This document shows, one piece after another, positions 25,828 through 34,859 of a DNA stretch of 64,000 nucleotides. Numbering within the stretch: position 1 is the first letter of the stretch; every line of letters starts with the position of its first letter. The notes beneath the pieces are model-generated. The model saw only the letters and a program-made list of their open reading frames with translations, ran no database searches and had not been told where the DNA came from. Source of the stretch: Frankiales bacterium (GTDB taxonomy: Bacteria > Actinomycetota > Actinomycetes > S36-B12 > CAIYMF01); contig WGLY01000011.1 of NCBI GenBank assembly GCA_016125335.1, forward strand, positions 62,001 through 126,000. The letters run 5' to 3'. The position numbers and the translations under genes are program-made.

Positions 25828-26637
25828 TCAGCGGGAACGCTCCGCGACCCAGATGGCGGTGCCGGGGATGACGGCGCCGCGCAGGGGCGACCAGCCGCCC
25901 CAGGTCTCGCGGTTGCGGGCCGGCCACTCCGGTTCCACGAGGTCGAGCACGGTGAACCCGCACGACACGAGGGCGCGCACGGTGTCGCCGAGGGTGCGGT
26001 GGTGCTCCACGTAGGTGGCGGTGCCGTCCTCGTCGCGCTCCACGTAGGGGGTGCGGTCGAAGTACGGGCGGTCCGCGACGAGGCCCTCGGGCCCGGGGGC
26101 GTCCGGGAACGCCCACCGCACGGGATGGGTCACGGAGAACACCCACCGGCCGCCGGGGCGCAGCACCCGGGCGACCTCGGCGAGGACCGCGGACAGGTCG
26201 GCCACGAAGGGGAGCGCGCCGTACGCCGAGCAGGCCAGGTCGAAGGACCGGGAAGCGAGCGGCAGGGCGGCGGCGTCGGCCTGCACCAGCGGCACCGTCG
26301 GCCGGCGGCCCCGGGCATGGGCCAGCATGGCGTGGCTGACGTCGAGCGCCACCGGGCGCGCGCCCTGCGCGGCCAGCCAGCGCGAGCCCTGCGCGCCTCC
26401 GGCACCGACCTCGAGCACCCGGCGGCCCTCGACCGGCCCGAGCAGGCCCAGCTCGGCCTCGGTCCAGCCCTCCGGGCCCCAGACGAGGTCGCCGCCGTGC
26501 CGGTCGTCGCCCAGGAAGGCGCCGTGCTCGGCGGCGTAGGCCGGCGCCTCGGCGTCCCACCACCTCCGGGAGGCCCGGACGGAGTCGCGTTCTCCCACGT
26601 CAGAGCGGTGAGGGCGGTTTGACCCCTGATCAGCCAC
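25828..26637 (-). CDS. Class I SAM-dependent methyltransferase
   Basis: A 269-residue Rossmann methyltransferase. The N-terminus SRRWWDAEAPAYAAEHGAFLG is typical of a family found next to rpsA in actinobacteria; motif I VLEVGAGGAQGSRWLA lies near residue 70, motif II QADAAALPLAS, and the Methyltransf_11 block FDLACSAYGALPFVAD follows. GTG 26637 is chosen because AAGGAT lies six bases upstream; that hexamer can be read either as a Shine-Dalgarno sequence or as a -10 box of a leaderless mRNA. It is divergent from rpsA. The substrate is not visible. Confidence 0.85.
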   Translation of the reverse strand: MADQGSNRPHRSDVGERDSVRASRRWWDAEAPAYAAEHGAFLGDDRHGGDLVWGPEGWTEAELGLLGPVEGRRVLEVGAGGAQGSRWLAAQGARPVALDVSHAMLAHARGRRPTVPLVQADAAALPLASRSFDLACSAYGALPFVADLSAVLAEVARVLRPGGRWVFSVTHPVRWAFPDAPGPEGLVADRPYFDRTPYVERDEDGTATYVEHHRTLGDTVRALVSCGFTVLDLVEPEWPARNRETWGGWSPLRGAVIPGTAIWVAERSR

Positions 26638-26642
26638 GTCCG

Positions 26643-26649
26643 TATCCTT
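26643..26649. promoter_or_regulatory. Overlapping divergent -10 boxes (rpsA and methyltransferase)
   Basis: TATCCT on the plus strand (26643-26648) would start rpsA mRNA near 26655 with a leader of about 160 nt; on the minus strand AAGGAT (26649-26644) lies six bases before the methyltransferase GTG. Confidence 0.4.
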
Positions 26650-26816
26650 GCGGGTGCGTCGCGGGCCTGCGCGCGCCTCGGACCGAGCAGGCACGCGCAT
26701 GTCGTTCGTCGTGACCCACCGCGAGAGCCGCACAGGCCCCTGCCCGGACCGCGCCGCATGATGAGGGCCCGCCGTCGCACCCGTCACGACACCCATCCAC
26801 CGGAGCTCTTCACTCC

Positions 26817-28283
26817 ATGACGTCCACCATCGACAACCCCGCGGTCGCGCAGATCGCAGTCAACGACATCGGCGACGCCGAGGCCTTCGCGGCTGCAGTT
26901 GACGAGACCATCAAGTACTTCAACGACGGCGACATCGTCGAGGGCACCATCGTCAAGGTCGACCGCGACGAGGTCCTGCTCGACATCGGCTACAAGACCG
27001 AGGGCGTCATCCCCTCGCGCGAGCTGTCCATCAAGCACGACGTGGACCCGCACGAGGTCGTGGCGCTCGGCGACGTCGTCGAGGCCCTGGTCCTCCAGAA
27101 GGAGGACAAGGAAGGCCGTCTGATCCTGTCCAAGAAGCGCGCGCAGTACGAGCGCGCCTGGGGCACGATCGAGAAGGTCAAGGAGGAGGACGGCGTCGTC
27201 ACCGGCACCGTCATCGAGGTCGTCAAGGGCGGCCTCATCCTCGACATCGGCCTGCGCGGCTTCCTCCCTGCCTCCCTCGTGGAGATGCGCCGCGTGCGCG
27301 ACCTCCAGCCGTACGTCGGCAAGGAGCTCGAGGCGAAGATCATCGAGCTGGACAAGAACCGCAACAACGTCGTGCTCTCCCGCCGCGCGTGGCTCGAGCA
27401 GACGCAGAGCGAGGTCCGGCAGAACTTCCTCACGCAGCTGCAGAAGGGCCAGATCCGCTCCGGCGTCGTCTCGTCCATCGTCAACTTCGGCGCGTTCGTC
27501 GACCTCGGCGGCGTGGACGGCCTCGTGCACGTCTCCGAGCTGTCGTGGAAGCACATCGACCACCCGTCCGAGGTCGTCGAGGTGGGCATGCCCGTCACGG
27601 TCGAGGTCCTCGACGTCGACATGGACCGCGAGCGCGTGTCCCTGTCGCTCAAGGCCACGCAGGAAGACCCGTGGCAGCAGTTCGCCCGCACGCACCAGAT
27701 CGGCCAGGTCGTCCCCGGCAAGGTCACCAAGCTGGTGCCGTTCGGCGCGTTCGTGCGGGTCGACGAGGGTATCGAGGGCCTGGTCCACATCTCCGAGCTG
27801 GCCGAGCGCCACGTGGAGCTGCCGGAGCAGGTCGTCGCGGTGGGCAGCGACATCTTCGTCAAGGTCATCGACATCGACCTCGACCGACGTCGCATCTCGC
27901 TGTCGCTCAAGCAGGCCTCCGAGGGCATCTCCGGGGCCGACGACGAGCACTTCGACCCGGCTCTCTACGGCATGACCGCCACCTACGACGAGCAGGGCAA
28001 CTACGTCTACCCGGAGGGCTTCGACCCGGAGACCGGCGAGTGGCTGCCCGGCCACGAGGCGGCCCAGGCCGAGTGGGAGCGGCAGTACGCCGAGGCCCAC
28101 TCCCGCTGGGAGGCCCACAAGAAGCAGGTGGCCGAGCAGCGCAAGGCCGACGCCGAGGCCGGCGTCACCGAGAACGCCGAGACGGGTGGGCAGTCCTACG
28201 CCTCGCCCGCCCCGGAGGCCTCGGGCACCCTCGCCACCGACGAGGCCCTGCAGGCGCTGCGCGACAAGCTCACCGGCGCCTGA
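26817..28283 (+). CDS. rpsA: 30S ribosomal protein S1
   Basis: A 488-residue S1 protein that holds mRNA on the small subunit. Four S1/OB domains lie at about residues 36-105, 122-190, 207-277 and 294-363; each has the VxGxVxxxxxxGxFVxxG-type core, for example GAFVDLGGVDGLVHVSELSW in the third. The last 110 residues are charged and low in domain structure, as in other actinobacterial S1 proteins, which have four rather than six domains. The predicted long leader (about 160 nt) could host feedback control, which is known for rpsA in other bacteria. A strong terminator follows. Confidence 0.97.
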   Translation: MTSTIDNPAVAQIAVNDIGDAEAFAAAVDETIKYFNDGDIVEGTIVKVDRDEVLLDIGYKTEGVIPSRELSIKHDVDPHEVVALGDVVEALVLQKEDKEGRLILSKKRAQYERAWGTIEKVKEEDGVVTGTVIEVVKGGLILDIGLRGFLPASLVEMRRVRDLQPYVGKELEAKIIELDKNRNNVVLSRRAWLEQTQSEVRQNFLTQLQKGQIRSGVVSSIVNFGAFVDLGGVDGLVHVSELSWKHIDHPSEVVEVGMPVTVEVLDVDMDRERVSLSLKATQEDPWQQFARTHQIGQVVPGKVTKLVPFGAFVRVDEGIEGLVHISELAERHVELPEQVVAVGSDIFVKVIDIDLDRRRISLSLKQASEGISGADDEHFDPALYGMTATYDEQGNYVYPEGFDPETGEWLPGHEAAQAEWERQYAEAHSRWEAHKKQVAEQRKADAEAGVTENAETGGQSYASPAPEASGTLATDEALQALRDKLTGA

Positions 28284-28303
28284 CCCCGGGTCACCGCACC
28301 ACC

Positions 28304-28339
28304 GCAGGAGCCCCCGACCTCGTGGTCGGGGGCTCCTGC
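28304..28339 (+). terminator. rpsA terminator
   Basis: Two perfect 16-base arms (28304-28319, 28324-28339) enclose the loop TCGT, 20 bases past the rpsA stop. No T tract follows. Confidence 0.85.
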
Positions 28340-28360
28340 GCGTCCGGGGCGGCCCCCGGT

Positions 28361-28366
28361 TAGGTT
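28361..28366 (+). promoter_or_regulatory. -10 box of coaE (leaderless start)
   Basis: TAGGTT ends six bases before the coaE GTG and no Shine-Dalgarno sequence is present. Confidence 0.55.
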
Positions 28367-28372
28367 CGCCCC

Positions 28373-28978
28373 GTGCGCGTCGCGGTCACCGGGGGCATCG
28401 GCTCGGGCAAGAGCGCGGTCTCGGCACGGCTCGCCCGCCACGGCGCGGTCGTGGTCGACGCCGACGCGATCGCCCGCGAGGTGGTCGAGCCCGGAACCCC
28501 GGGCCTGGCGGCGGTCGCCGCGGAGTTCGGGCCCTCGGTGCTCACCGCCGACGGCCGCCTGGACCGCGCGGCCATGGCGGCCCTGGTCTTCGCCGACGAC
28601 GAGCGCCGCCGCGCGCTCGAGGCGATCGTGCACCCGCTCGTCGGCGCCCGCTCGGCCGAGCTCATCGCCGCGGCGCCCCCGGACGCGGTGGTGGTCTACG
28701 ACGTCCCGCTGCTGGCCGAGTCCGCCGGGGGAGCGCTGGGCCGCGTCGAGGGGTTGGACGCTGTGGTGGTCGTGGAGGCCCCGCTGGCCGCCCGGGTGGA
28801 GCGGCTCGTAACGCGCGGGCTGTCCGAGGCCGACGCCCGGGCCAGGATCGCTGCCCAGGCCACCGACGAGGAGCGCCGACGCATCGCCGACCACGTGGTG
28901 GTGAACGACGGCGACCTCGCCGACCTCGACGCGCGGGTCGACGTCCTCTGGGCCGCGCTCGCCCCGTCGGCGACCTGA
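28373..28978 (+). CDS. coaE: Dephospho-CoA kinase
   Basis: A 201-residue P-loop kinase for the last step of coenzyme A synthesis: ATP phosphorylates the 3'-hydroxyl of dephospho-CoA. Walker A GGIGSGKS lies at residues 7-14; VVDADAIAREVVEPG binds dephospho-CoA; a DVPLLAES block near 105 and RLVTRGLSEADARARIAAQ near 143 (lid, Arg-rich) are conserved. Length is standard. The GTG start is supported by TAGGTT six bases before it. Some actinobacterial CoaE proteins carry a C-terminal UPF0157/GrpB domain; this one does not. Confidence 0.95.
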   Translation: MRVAVTGGIGSGKSAVSARLARHGAVVVDADAIAREVVEPGTPGLAAVAAEFGPSVLTADGRLDRAAMAALVFADDERRRALEAIVHPLVGARSAELIAAAPPDAVVVYDVPLLAESAGGALGRVEGLDAVVVVEAPLAARVERLVTRGLSEADARARIAAQATDEERRRIADHVVVNDGDLADLDARVDVLWAALAPSAT

Positions 28979-29074
28979 CCTGACCCGGCCGGGCCGGGGC
29001 GGCGCGCGCGGGCCACCCGTGCCGCGTTCGCTCAGGGCGCGACGTCCACCTGGGCCGTTGTCGGGGGGCCGTCG

Positions 29075-29080
29075 TACCGT
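29075..29080 (+). promoter_or_regulatory. -10 box of uvrB (leaderless start)
   Basis: TACCGT ends six bases before the uvrB ATG; there is no Shine-Dalgarno sequence. No TCGAAC-N4-GTTCGA type SOS box is visible upstream. Confidence 0.5.
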
Positions 29081-29086
29081 GGCGGC

Positions 29087-31195
29087 ATGGCCCGCCCCGT
29101 CACCGACCTCCAGCGCACCGTGGCGCCCTTCGAGGTCGTCAGCGACTACCGGCCCTCGGGCGACCAGCCGGCCGCCATCGAAGAGCTGGCCCGTCGCATC
29201 CAGGGCGGCGCGCGCGACGTCGTCCTGCTCGGTGCCACGGGCACCGGCAAGTCGGCCACCACGGCCTGGCTCATCGAGAAGCTCCAGCGGCCCACGCTGG
29301 TGATGGCCCCCAACAAGACCCTCGCCGCCCAGCTGGCGAACGAGTTCCGCGAGCTGCTGCCGAACAACGCGGTCGAGTACTTCGTCAGCTACTACGACTA
29401 CTACCAGCCCGAGGCCTACATCCCGCAGACGGACACCTACATCGAGAAGGACTCCTCGGTCAACGAGGAGGTCGAGCGGCTGCGGCACTCGGCGACCAAC
29501 TCGCTGCTCACCCGGCGCGACGTCGTCGTGGTGGCCTCGGTGTCGTGCATCTACGGCCTGGGCACGCCGCAGGAGTACGTCGACCGCATGGCCCGGCTCA
29601 AGGTCGGCGAGGAGTACGACCGCGACGACCTCCTCCGCCGGCTGGTGTCGATCCAGTACACCCGCAACGACCTCGCCTTCACCCGCGGCACCTTCCGGGT
29701 GCGTGGCGACACCATCGAGGTGTTCCCGGTCTACGAGGAGCACCCGGTCCGGATCGAGATGTTCGGCGACGAGGTCGAGCGGCTCATGACCCTGCACCCG
29801 CTGACCGGCGAGGTGCTCACCGAGGACGACGAGCTCTACATCTTCCCGGCCACGCACTACGTCGCGGGTCCCGAGCGCATGGAGCGGGCGATCGCCGGCA
29901 TCGAGGTCGAGCTCGAGGAGCGCCTCGCCGAGCTCGAGCGTCAGGGCAAGCTGCTCGAGGCGCAGCGGCTGCGCATGCGCACCACCTACGACCTCGAGAT
30001 GATGCGGCAGGTCGGCTTCTGCTCCGGCATCGAGAACTACTCCCGCCACATCGACGGCCGCTCGGCCGGCACCGCGCCCAACACGCTGCTCGACTACTTC
30101 CCCGAGGACTTCCTCCTCGTCATCGACGAGTCCCACGTGACGGTGCCGCAGATCGGCGGCATGTTCGAGGGCGACATGAGCCGCAAGCGCAACCTCGTCG
30201 AGCACGGGTTCCGCCTGCCCAGCGCGATGGACAACCGGCCGCTGAGGTGGGAGGAGTTCGTCGAGCGCATCGGCCAGACCGTCTACCTCTCGGCCACTCC
30301 CGGGCCCTACGAGCTGTCGCGGGTCGAGGGCGACGTCGTCGAGCAGGTCATCCGGCCCACCGGTCTGGTCGACCCTGAGGTGGTGGTCAAGCCCACCAAG
30401 GGCCAGATCGACGACCTCATGGGCGAGATCCGGGCGCGCACCGAGCGCGACGAGCGCGTGCTGGTCACCACGCTCACGAAGAAGATGGCCGAGGACCTCA
30501 CCGACTACCTGCTCGAGCAGGGCATCCGGGTGCGCTACCTGCACTCCGAGGTCGACACCCTGCGCCGCATCGAGCTCCTGCGCGAGCTGCGCCTCGGCCT
30601 GTTCGACGTCCTCGTCGGGATCAACCTGCTGCGCGAGGGTCTCGACCTCCCGGAGGTGTCCCTCGTCGCGATCCTCGACGCCGACAAGGAGGGGTTCCTG
30701 CGCTCGGGCACGTCGCTGATCCAGACCATCGGGCGCGCGGCCCGCAACGTCAGCGGCCAGGTGCACATGTACGCCGACACCGTCACGCCGTCGATGGCCA
30801 AGGCGATCGAGGAGACCAACCGCCGCCGGGCCAAGCAGGTGGCCTACAACGAGTCGATGGGCGTCGACCCGCAGCCGCTGCGCCGCCGGATCGCCGACAT
30901 CACCGACCTCATCACGCGCGAGGACGCCGACACCGAGGAGCTGCTCGGCGGATCCGGGCGCACCCAGAGCAGGGGCAAGGCGCCGGTGCCCGGCATGTCC
31001 TCCTCGGGGGCCGCCGCCGGCCTCGAGGTGAAGGGGCTGCCCGCGCGCGAGCTCGCCGAGCTGATCGGCCAGCTGACCGACCAGATGCACGCCGCCGCGG
31101 CCGAGCTCCAGTTCGAGGTGGCGGCCCGGCTGCGCGACGAGGTCTCCGACCTGAAGAAGGAGCTGCGGTCGATGCAGGCCGCAGGCCACGCCTGA
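29087..31195 (+). CDS. uvrB: Excinuclease ABC subunit B
   Basis: A 702-residue damage-verifying helicase-like subunit of nucleotide excision repair. Walker [12 protein letters not shown] lies near residue 48; the beta-hairpin that clamps DNA is [21 protein letters not shown]-like near 104 ([16 protein letters not shown]); [13 protein letters not shown] near 347 is Walker B; GRAARN near 547 is helicase motif VI. The last 40 residues are a UVR domain ([21 protein letters not shown]) that binds UvrC. Length is slightly above the usual 670 because of a linker before the UVR domain. Works with UvrA and UvrC encoded downstream and Pol I upstream. Confidence 0.97.
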   Translation: MARPVTDLQRTVAPFEVVSDYRPSGDQPAAIEELARRIQGGARDVVLLGATGTGKSATTAWLIEKLQRPTLVMAPNKTLAAQLANEFRELLPNNAVEYFVSYYDYYQPEAYIPQTDTYIEKDSSVNEEVERLRHSATNSLLTRRDVVVVASVSCIYGLGTPQEYVDRMARLKVGEEYDRDDLLRRLVSIQYTRNDLAFTRGTFRVRGDTIEVFPVYEEHPVRIEMFGDEVERLMTLHPLTGEVLTEDDELYIFPATHYVAGPERMERAIAGIEVELEERLAELERQGKLLEAQRLRMRTTYDLEMMRQVGFCSGIENYSRHIDGRSAGTAPNTLLDYFPEDFLLVIDESHVTVPQIGGMFEGDMSRKRNLVEHGFRLPSAMDNRPLRWEEFVERIGQTVYLSATPGPYELSRVEGDVVEQVIRPTGLVDPEVVVKPTKGQIDDLMGEIRARTERDERVLVTTLTKKMAEDLTDYLLEQGIRVRYLHSEVDTLRRIELLRELRLGLFDVLVGINLLREGLDLPEVSLVAILDADKEGFLRSGTSLIQTIGRAARNVSGQVHMYADTVTPSMAKAIEETNRRRAKQVAYNESMGVDPQPLRRRIADITDLITREDADTEELLGGSGRTQSRGKAPVPGMSSSGAAAGLEVKGLPARELAELIGQLTDQMHAAAAELQFEVAARLRDEVSDLKKELRSMQAAGHA

Positions 31196-31285
31196 GCCGG
31201 TCCGGGTGAGCGGTCGTGCCCGCACCCGGCCGCTCGCCCCCGTGCGAGGATGGCCACCCCGCCCGCCGCCGCCCGAAGGACGCCA

Positions 31286-32269
31286 GTGGACATCCCCGGC
31301 ACGATCTGGGCGGCCACGCTCGGGTTCTTCCTGGTGCTGTTCGTGGTGGACCTCGCCATCGTGGGGCGGCGCCCGCACATCCCGAGCACGGCGGAGTGCC
31401 TGCGCTGGCTGTCCCTCTACGTGGGGCTCGCGGTGGTGTTCGGCCTCGTGCTGGGCGCCTGGGCCGGCCACGAGCGCGCGACCGAGTTCTACGCGGGCTG
31501 GATCACCGAGTACAGCCTCTCGGTCGACAACCTGTTCGTGTTCCTGCTGATCATGGCGCGCTTCGCCGTGCCGCGGGTGCTCCAGCAGGCGGCGCTGATG
31601 TGGGGGATCCTCATCGCGCTGGCGCTGCGGGCCGTGTTCATCGCCCTCGGCGCGGCCGTGATCGCCCGCTACAGCTGGGTGTTCTACCTCTTCGGGCTCT
31701 TCCTCGTGGTCACCGCCGTGCGGCTGGTGCGCGAGGGCGAGACCGGCGACGACGAGTACCACGAGAACGCGCTCGTGCGCCGGCTGGAGCGCCTGCCCAA
31801 CGCCACCCACGAGTTCCACGGCACCGCGATCCGCACCGTGGTCGACGGACGACGCGTGTGGACCCCGATGCTCGTGGTGCTCATCGCGCTCGGCACCACC
31901 GACGTGCTGTTCGCGCTCGACTCCATCCCGGCGATCTACGGGCTCACCTCCGAGCCCTACATCGTCTTCGCCACGAACGTCTTCGCCCTGCTGGGCCTGC
32001 GCCAGCTCTACTTCCTGCTCGGCGACCTGCTCAACCGGATCGTGTTCCTGTCGATCGGGCTGGCGGTGGTGCTCGGCTTCATCGGCGTCAAGCTGGTGCT
32101 CGAGGCGATGCACACCAACACGGTGCCCTTCCTCAACGGCGGCGAGCCCTACGACGTCTGGGTGCCCTCGATCGGCGTCAGCCTCGCGTTCATCGTCACC
32201 GCGCTCGCCGTCACGGCGGCCACGAGCCTCGTGGTGTCCCGCAGGCGAGCGAGCGGGGCCGCGGGCTAG
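31286..32269 (+). CDS. TerC family integral membrane protein
   Basis: A 327-residue protein with about nine helices. It has the TerC hallmark acidic residues inside helices: EYSLSVDNLFVFLLIM near 62 and TTDVLFALDSIPAIYG near 210, thought to bind metal ions during export. TerC/Alx proteins help with manganese or tellurite resistance and metal loading of exported proteins. GTG 31286 is chosen because GAAGGA lies five bases upstream; an ATG at 31250 would add 12 residues. A cytoplasmic loop (EGETGDDEYHENALVRRLERLP) sits between helices. Location between uvrB and a small membrane protein gene is common in actinobacteria. Confidence 0.9.
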   Translation: MDIPGTIWAATLGFFLVLFVVDLAIVGRRPHIPSTAECLRWLSLYVGLAVVFGLVLGAWAGHERATEFYAGWITEYSLSVDNLFVFLLIMARFAVPRVLQQAALMWGILIALALRAVFIALGAAVIARYSWVFYLFGLFLVVTAVRLVREGETGDDEYHENALVRRLERLPNATHEFHGTAIRTVVDGRRVWTPMLVVLIALGTTDVLFALDSIPAIYGLTSEPYIVFATNVFALLGLRQLYFLLGDLLNRIVFLSIGLAVVLGFIGVKLVLEAMHTNTVPFLNGGEPYDVWVPSIGVSLAFIVTALAVTAATSLVVSRRRASGAAG

Positions 32270-32328
32270 CGCCGCCGGCAGGACGAACGTGTCCCTCCTC
32301 GCCATCGCCGTGATCCTGCACGCTCGCC

Positions 32329-32334
32329 TAGCCT
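32329..32334 (+). promoter_or_regulatory. -10 box of the 59-aa membrane protein gene
   Basis: TAGCCT would begin transcription near 32341, leaving a leader of about 54 nt that ends in GGGAGG. Confidence 0.4.
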
Positions 32335-32394
32335 GGGAGCGCGGCGCGAGCCGTCGGGCCCGGCGCCGAGCCGACCGCCCGCCGACGGGAGGAC

Positions 32395-32574
32395 GTGGGC
32401 GCGGTGGAGCTGCTGCTCGGGCTGGTCGCGGTGGTGGTCGTGGTGGTGGCGCTCCTGCTCTGGTCGCGGCGGCACGGCAACCGCGGCGTGCGGGGGGTGC
32501 GGCCGGGGAGCCAGCAGCACGGGATCTCCGGCGAGCCTCCGGCGTTCCGCCGCGAGGGCACCTGGGGGCCGTGA
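32395..32574 (+). CDS. Small single-helix membrane protein (59 aa)
   Basis: A 59-residue protein: a hydrophobic helix (residues 4-23, rich in Val and Leu), then a basic stretch WSRRHGNRGVRGVRPG and a polar tail ending REGTWGP. GGGAGG lies just before GTG 32395 and would suit the in-frame GTG at 32404 better, so three residues are uncertain. Its own -10 box upstream and a bidirectional terminator immediately after support a true gene. Topology is helix first, positive tail inside. No family is recognised. Confidence 0.55.
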   Translation: MGAVELLLGLVAVVVVVVALLLWSRRHGNRGVRGVRPGSQQHGISGEPPAFRREGTWGP

Positions 32575-32578
32575 GCCC

Positions 32579-32606
32579 GCCGGCCCGGTGCCGGCCGAGG
32601 GCCGGC
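32579..32606. terminator. Bidirectional terminator between the small ORF and the M1 peptidase gene
   Basis: GCCGGCCC (32579-32586) and GGGCCGGC (32599-32606) are perfect arms. It starts five bases after one stop codon and ends two bases before the other. Confidence 0.6.
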
Positions 32607-32607
32607 G

Positions 32608-34161
32608 TCAGGCGGTGGGAGCCGACCCGACCGGGGCCGCTGCGGCGACCGCTGCCGGGTCCCAGCCGTCCGGCTTGTGGGTGGAGTACAGCCAGGTGTC
32701 GAACACGGCCGTGAGGTCGCGCCCGCTCACCTGCTGCGCGAGGGCCACGAACGCGGCGGTCGTCCCGTTGCCGTCGCGGTGCTCGGCCGCCCAGCGCCGC
32801 AGCGTGGTGCGGAAGGCGTCGTCGCCCACCACCTCGCGCAGCGCCTCCAGCACGCAGGCGCCGCGGTAGTAGACCGCTGCGTCGAACAGGTGCTGCGGGC
32901 CCGGGTCGGAGATGTCGGTGGTCCAGAACGGGTCGTCGGCCGGGGCGCTGCTCAGCTCGCGCGTGATCATCGTGGCCGGGTCCAGGCCGTCCACGTGCTG
33001 CCCCCAGAGGTACTCGGCGTAGGTCGCGAAGCCCTCGTTGAGCCACACGTCGCGCCACGACGAGAGCGACACGCTGTCGCCGAACCACTGGTGGGCCAGC
33101 TCGTGGGCCAGCACGTACACCGGGTGGTCGCCGGACATGATGGGCGCGCCGTACACCGGGCGGGTCTGGGTCTCGAGCGCCACCTGCGGCACCTCGGGCA
33201 CGACGACCGCGCCGGCGGCCTCGAACGGGTAGGGGCCGAAGGTCGCGGAGAGGACGTCGATCACCTCGCCCTGGCGCGCCAGGGCGGCGTTCGCCGAGGC
33301 CGGCACCCCCGGCCCCACGGCGTCGACGACGGGCAGGCCGGAGTCCGTGGTCCACCGGTGCAGGGTGAGGTCGCCGACCGCGAGGAGCACCAGGTAGGAG
33401 GCCATGGGGTGCTGGGTGCGCCACCGCCACGTGGTGCGACCCCCGGCCGTCACGGGGGGCCCGACGGGGAGCCCGTTCGAGACCGCCGTGCGCCCCTGCG
33501 GCACCGACACCGTGACGGTGTACGTCGCCTTGTCCGAGGGGTGCTCGCTCACCGGGAACCACACGGAGGCGCCCTGCGGCTCGCCGAGCACCGCGGCGCC
33601 GCCCTGCCCGACGTACCAGCCGTTCTGCACGCCGTCGTCGCCCGGCAGCAGCGTGGGGGAGCCGGCGTAGCGCACCCGCGTGCGGAACGTCGTCCCGGCG
33701 CGCAGCGGGGCAGCGGGGGTGATCACCAGTTCCTGCCCGTCGCGCTCCCACCGGGCCGCGCGCCCGTCCACCGTCACCGAGGACACCGTGAGCCCGTGCA
33801 GGTCGAGGTCGTAGGCGGAGAGCGCCTGGGTGGTGCGCGCCGTCAGCGTGGCGTCGCCGGTGATCGTGCGCAGGTCGGCGCCCACCGACACGCGCAGGTC
33901 GTAGTGCAGGGCGTCGTAGCCGCCGTTGCCGTCGAGGGGGAAGTACGGGTCCCCGGCGCCGTCGGCGCCGGCCGAGGGCACGCCGTCGTCCACCACGGCG
34001 GGTGCCGACGACGACGCCGGCCCGGGCGCAGGGGAGGAGCCGGTGGGCGCAGCCGCCGGGCCGCCGCCGGTGCACCCCGCGAGGAGGGCGCCGAGGGCCA
34101 GGGCCGCCGCGGGGGTGGCCGCGCGGGCGCGGGCCCGGCGGGCCGGCCCGGGGCGGCTCAC
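32608..34161 (-). CDS. M1 family metallopeptidase lipoprotein
   Basis: A 517-residue exported zinc aminopeptidase. Residues 1-30 are a lipoprotein signal ending in LLAGC; a Pro/Ser/Ala linker follows. The N-terminal beta domain has HYDLRVSVGADLRTITGDATL; the catalytic domain has the gluzincin motif HELAHQW near residue 353 with the third zinc ligand Glu 18 residues later in NEGFATYAEY, and a substrate loop VALETQTRPVYG in place of GAMEN. The C-terminal M1 domain is short. GTG 34161 overlaps the stop of the upstream hydrolase gene (GTGA), so coupling is likely; a GTG 18 bases upstream is also possible. Confidence 0.88.
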   Translation of the reverse strand: MSRPGPARRARARAATPAAALALGALLAGCTGGGPAAAPTGSSPAPGPASSSAPAVVDDGVPSAGADGAGDPYFPLDGNGGYDALHYDLRVSVGADLRTITGDATLTARTTQALSAYDLDLHGLTVSSVTVDGRAARWERDGQELVITPAAPLRAGTTFRTRVRYAGSPTLLPGDDGVQNGWYVGQGGAAVLGEPQGASVWFPVSEHPSDKATYTVTVSVPQGRTAVSNGLPVGPPVTAGGRTTWRWRTQHPMASYLVLLAVGDLTLHRWTTDSGLPVVDAVGPGVPASANAALARQGEVIDVLSATFGPYPFEAAGAVVVPEVPQVALETQTRPVYGAPIMSGDHPVYVLAHELAHQWFGDSVSLSSWRDVWLNEGFATYAEYLWGQHVDGLDPATMITRELSSAPADDPFWTTDISDPGPQHLFDAAVYYRGACVLEALREVVGDDAFRTTLRRWAAEHRDGNGTTAAFVALAQQVSGRDLTAVFDTWLYSTHKPDGWDPAAVAAAAPVGSAPTA

Positions 34162-34814
34162 CAGCCGCGCTCGCGCCACTCGGCCAGGTGCGGGCGCTCG
34201 GCCCCGAGCGTCGTGTCGCGGCCGTGGCCCGGGTAGACCCAGGTCTCGTCGGGGAGGCGGTCGAAGATGCGCCCCACGACCCCGGAGTAGAGCGAGTCGA
34301 ACCGCTCCGGGTCCTTCCAGGTGTTGCCGACCCCGCCCGGGAACAGGCAGTCGCCGGTGAACAGGTGCGGAGCGCCCGTGGGGTCGTCGTACAGCAGGGC
34401 GATCGAGCCCGGGGTGTGCCCCACGAGGTGGATCGCCGTGAGCGCGACGTGGCCCACGTGCACGGTGCCGCCGTCCGGCACGGTCTCGTCGATGGCGACG
34501 CCGATGTCGCCGGCGTCGTCGGCGTGCGCGAGCGTGCGGGCGCCCGTGGCCGCCACGACCTCCGCCAGCGCGCCCCAGTGGTCACGGTGCGCGTGCGTGG
34601 TGACCACGGCGGCCAGGCCGCCGTCGCCGACCAGCTCGAGGAGGCGCTCCGGCTCGGCCGCGGCGTCGACGAGCACCTGCTCGTCGGTGGCCGTGCAGCG
34701 CAGGAGGTAGGCGTTGTTGTCGTGCGGGCCCACCGCGAGCTTGGAGATCACCAGGGCGGGCAGCTCGCGGACGTCCGCGTCGCCGCCGACGGAGACGTTG
34801 CCGGTGTAGGTCAC
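34158..34814 (-). CDS. Metallo-beta-lactamase fold hydrolase (glyoxalase II-like)
   Basis: A 218-residue MBL-fold enzyme. Metal ligands: THAHRDHWG near residue 72 (HxHxDH), H near 131 in LVGHTPGS, D near 155 in FTGDCLFPGG, and H near 196 in VYPGHGRDT. The pattern, including NNAYLL and GHTPGSI, is that of hydroxyacylglutathione hydrolase-like enzymes; in actinobacteria, which use mycothiol instead of glutathione, the substrate may be a mycothiol thioester. GAGAGGA precedes the GTG start. Coupled with the downstream peptidase gene by a GTGA overlap. Confidence 0.87.
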   Translation of the reverse strand: MTYTGNVSVGGDADVRELPALVISKLAVGPHDNNAYLLRCTATDEQVLVDAAAEPERLLELVGDGGLAAVVTTHAHRDHWGALAEVVAATGARTLAHADDAGDIGVAIDETVPDGGTVHVGHVALTAIHLVGHTPGSIALLYDDPTGAPHLFTGDCLFPGGVGNTWKDPERFDSLYSGVVGRIFDRLPDETWVYPGHGRDTTLGAERPHLAEWRERGW

Positions 34815-34859
34815 GGGGTCATCCTCTCCTGCCGCGGCGGGTGTGGCCCGCCGTCCCGG

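Noticed and set aside
29041-29086. LexA/SOS box upstream of uvrB (and of uvrA at 35571-35732)
   Set aside because: No TCGAAC-N4-GTTCGA-like palindrome is present at either place, even allowing a few mismatches.
28196-34585. A 2129-codon open frame on the minus strand across rpsA, coaE, uvrB and terC
   Set aside because: It lies antisense to well-conserved genes, is composed mostly of Arg, Pro, Gly and Ala, and has no domain. It is a product of very high GC at third positions.
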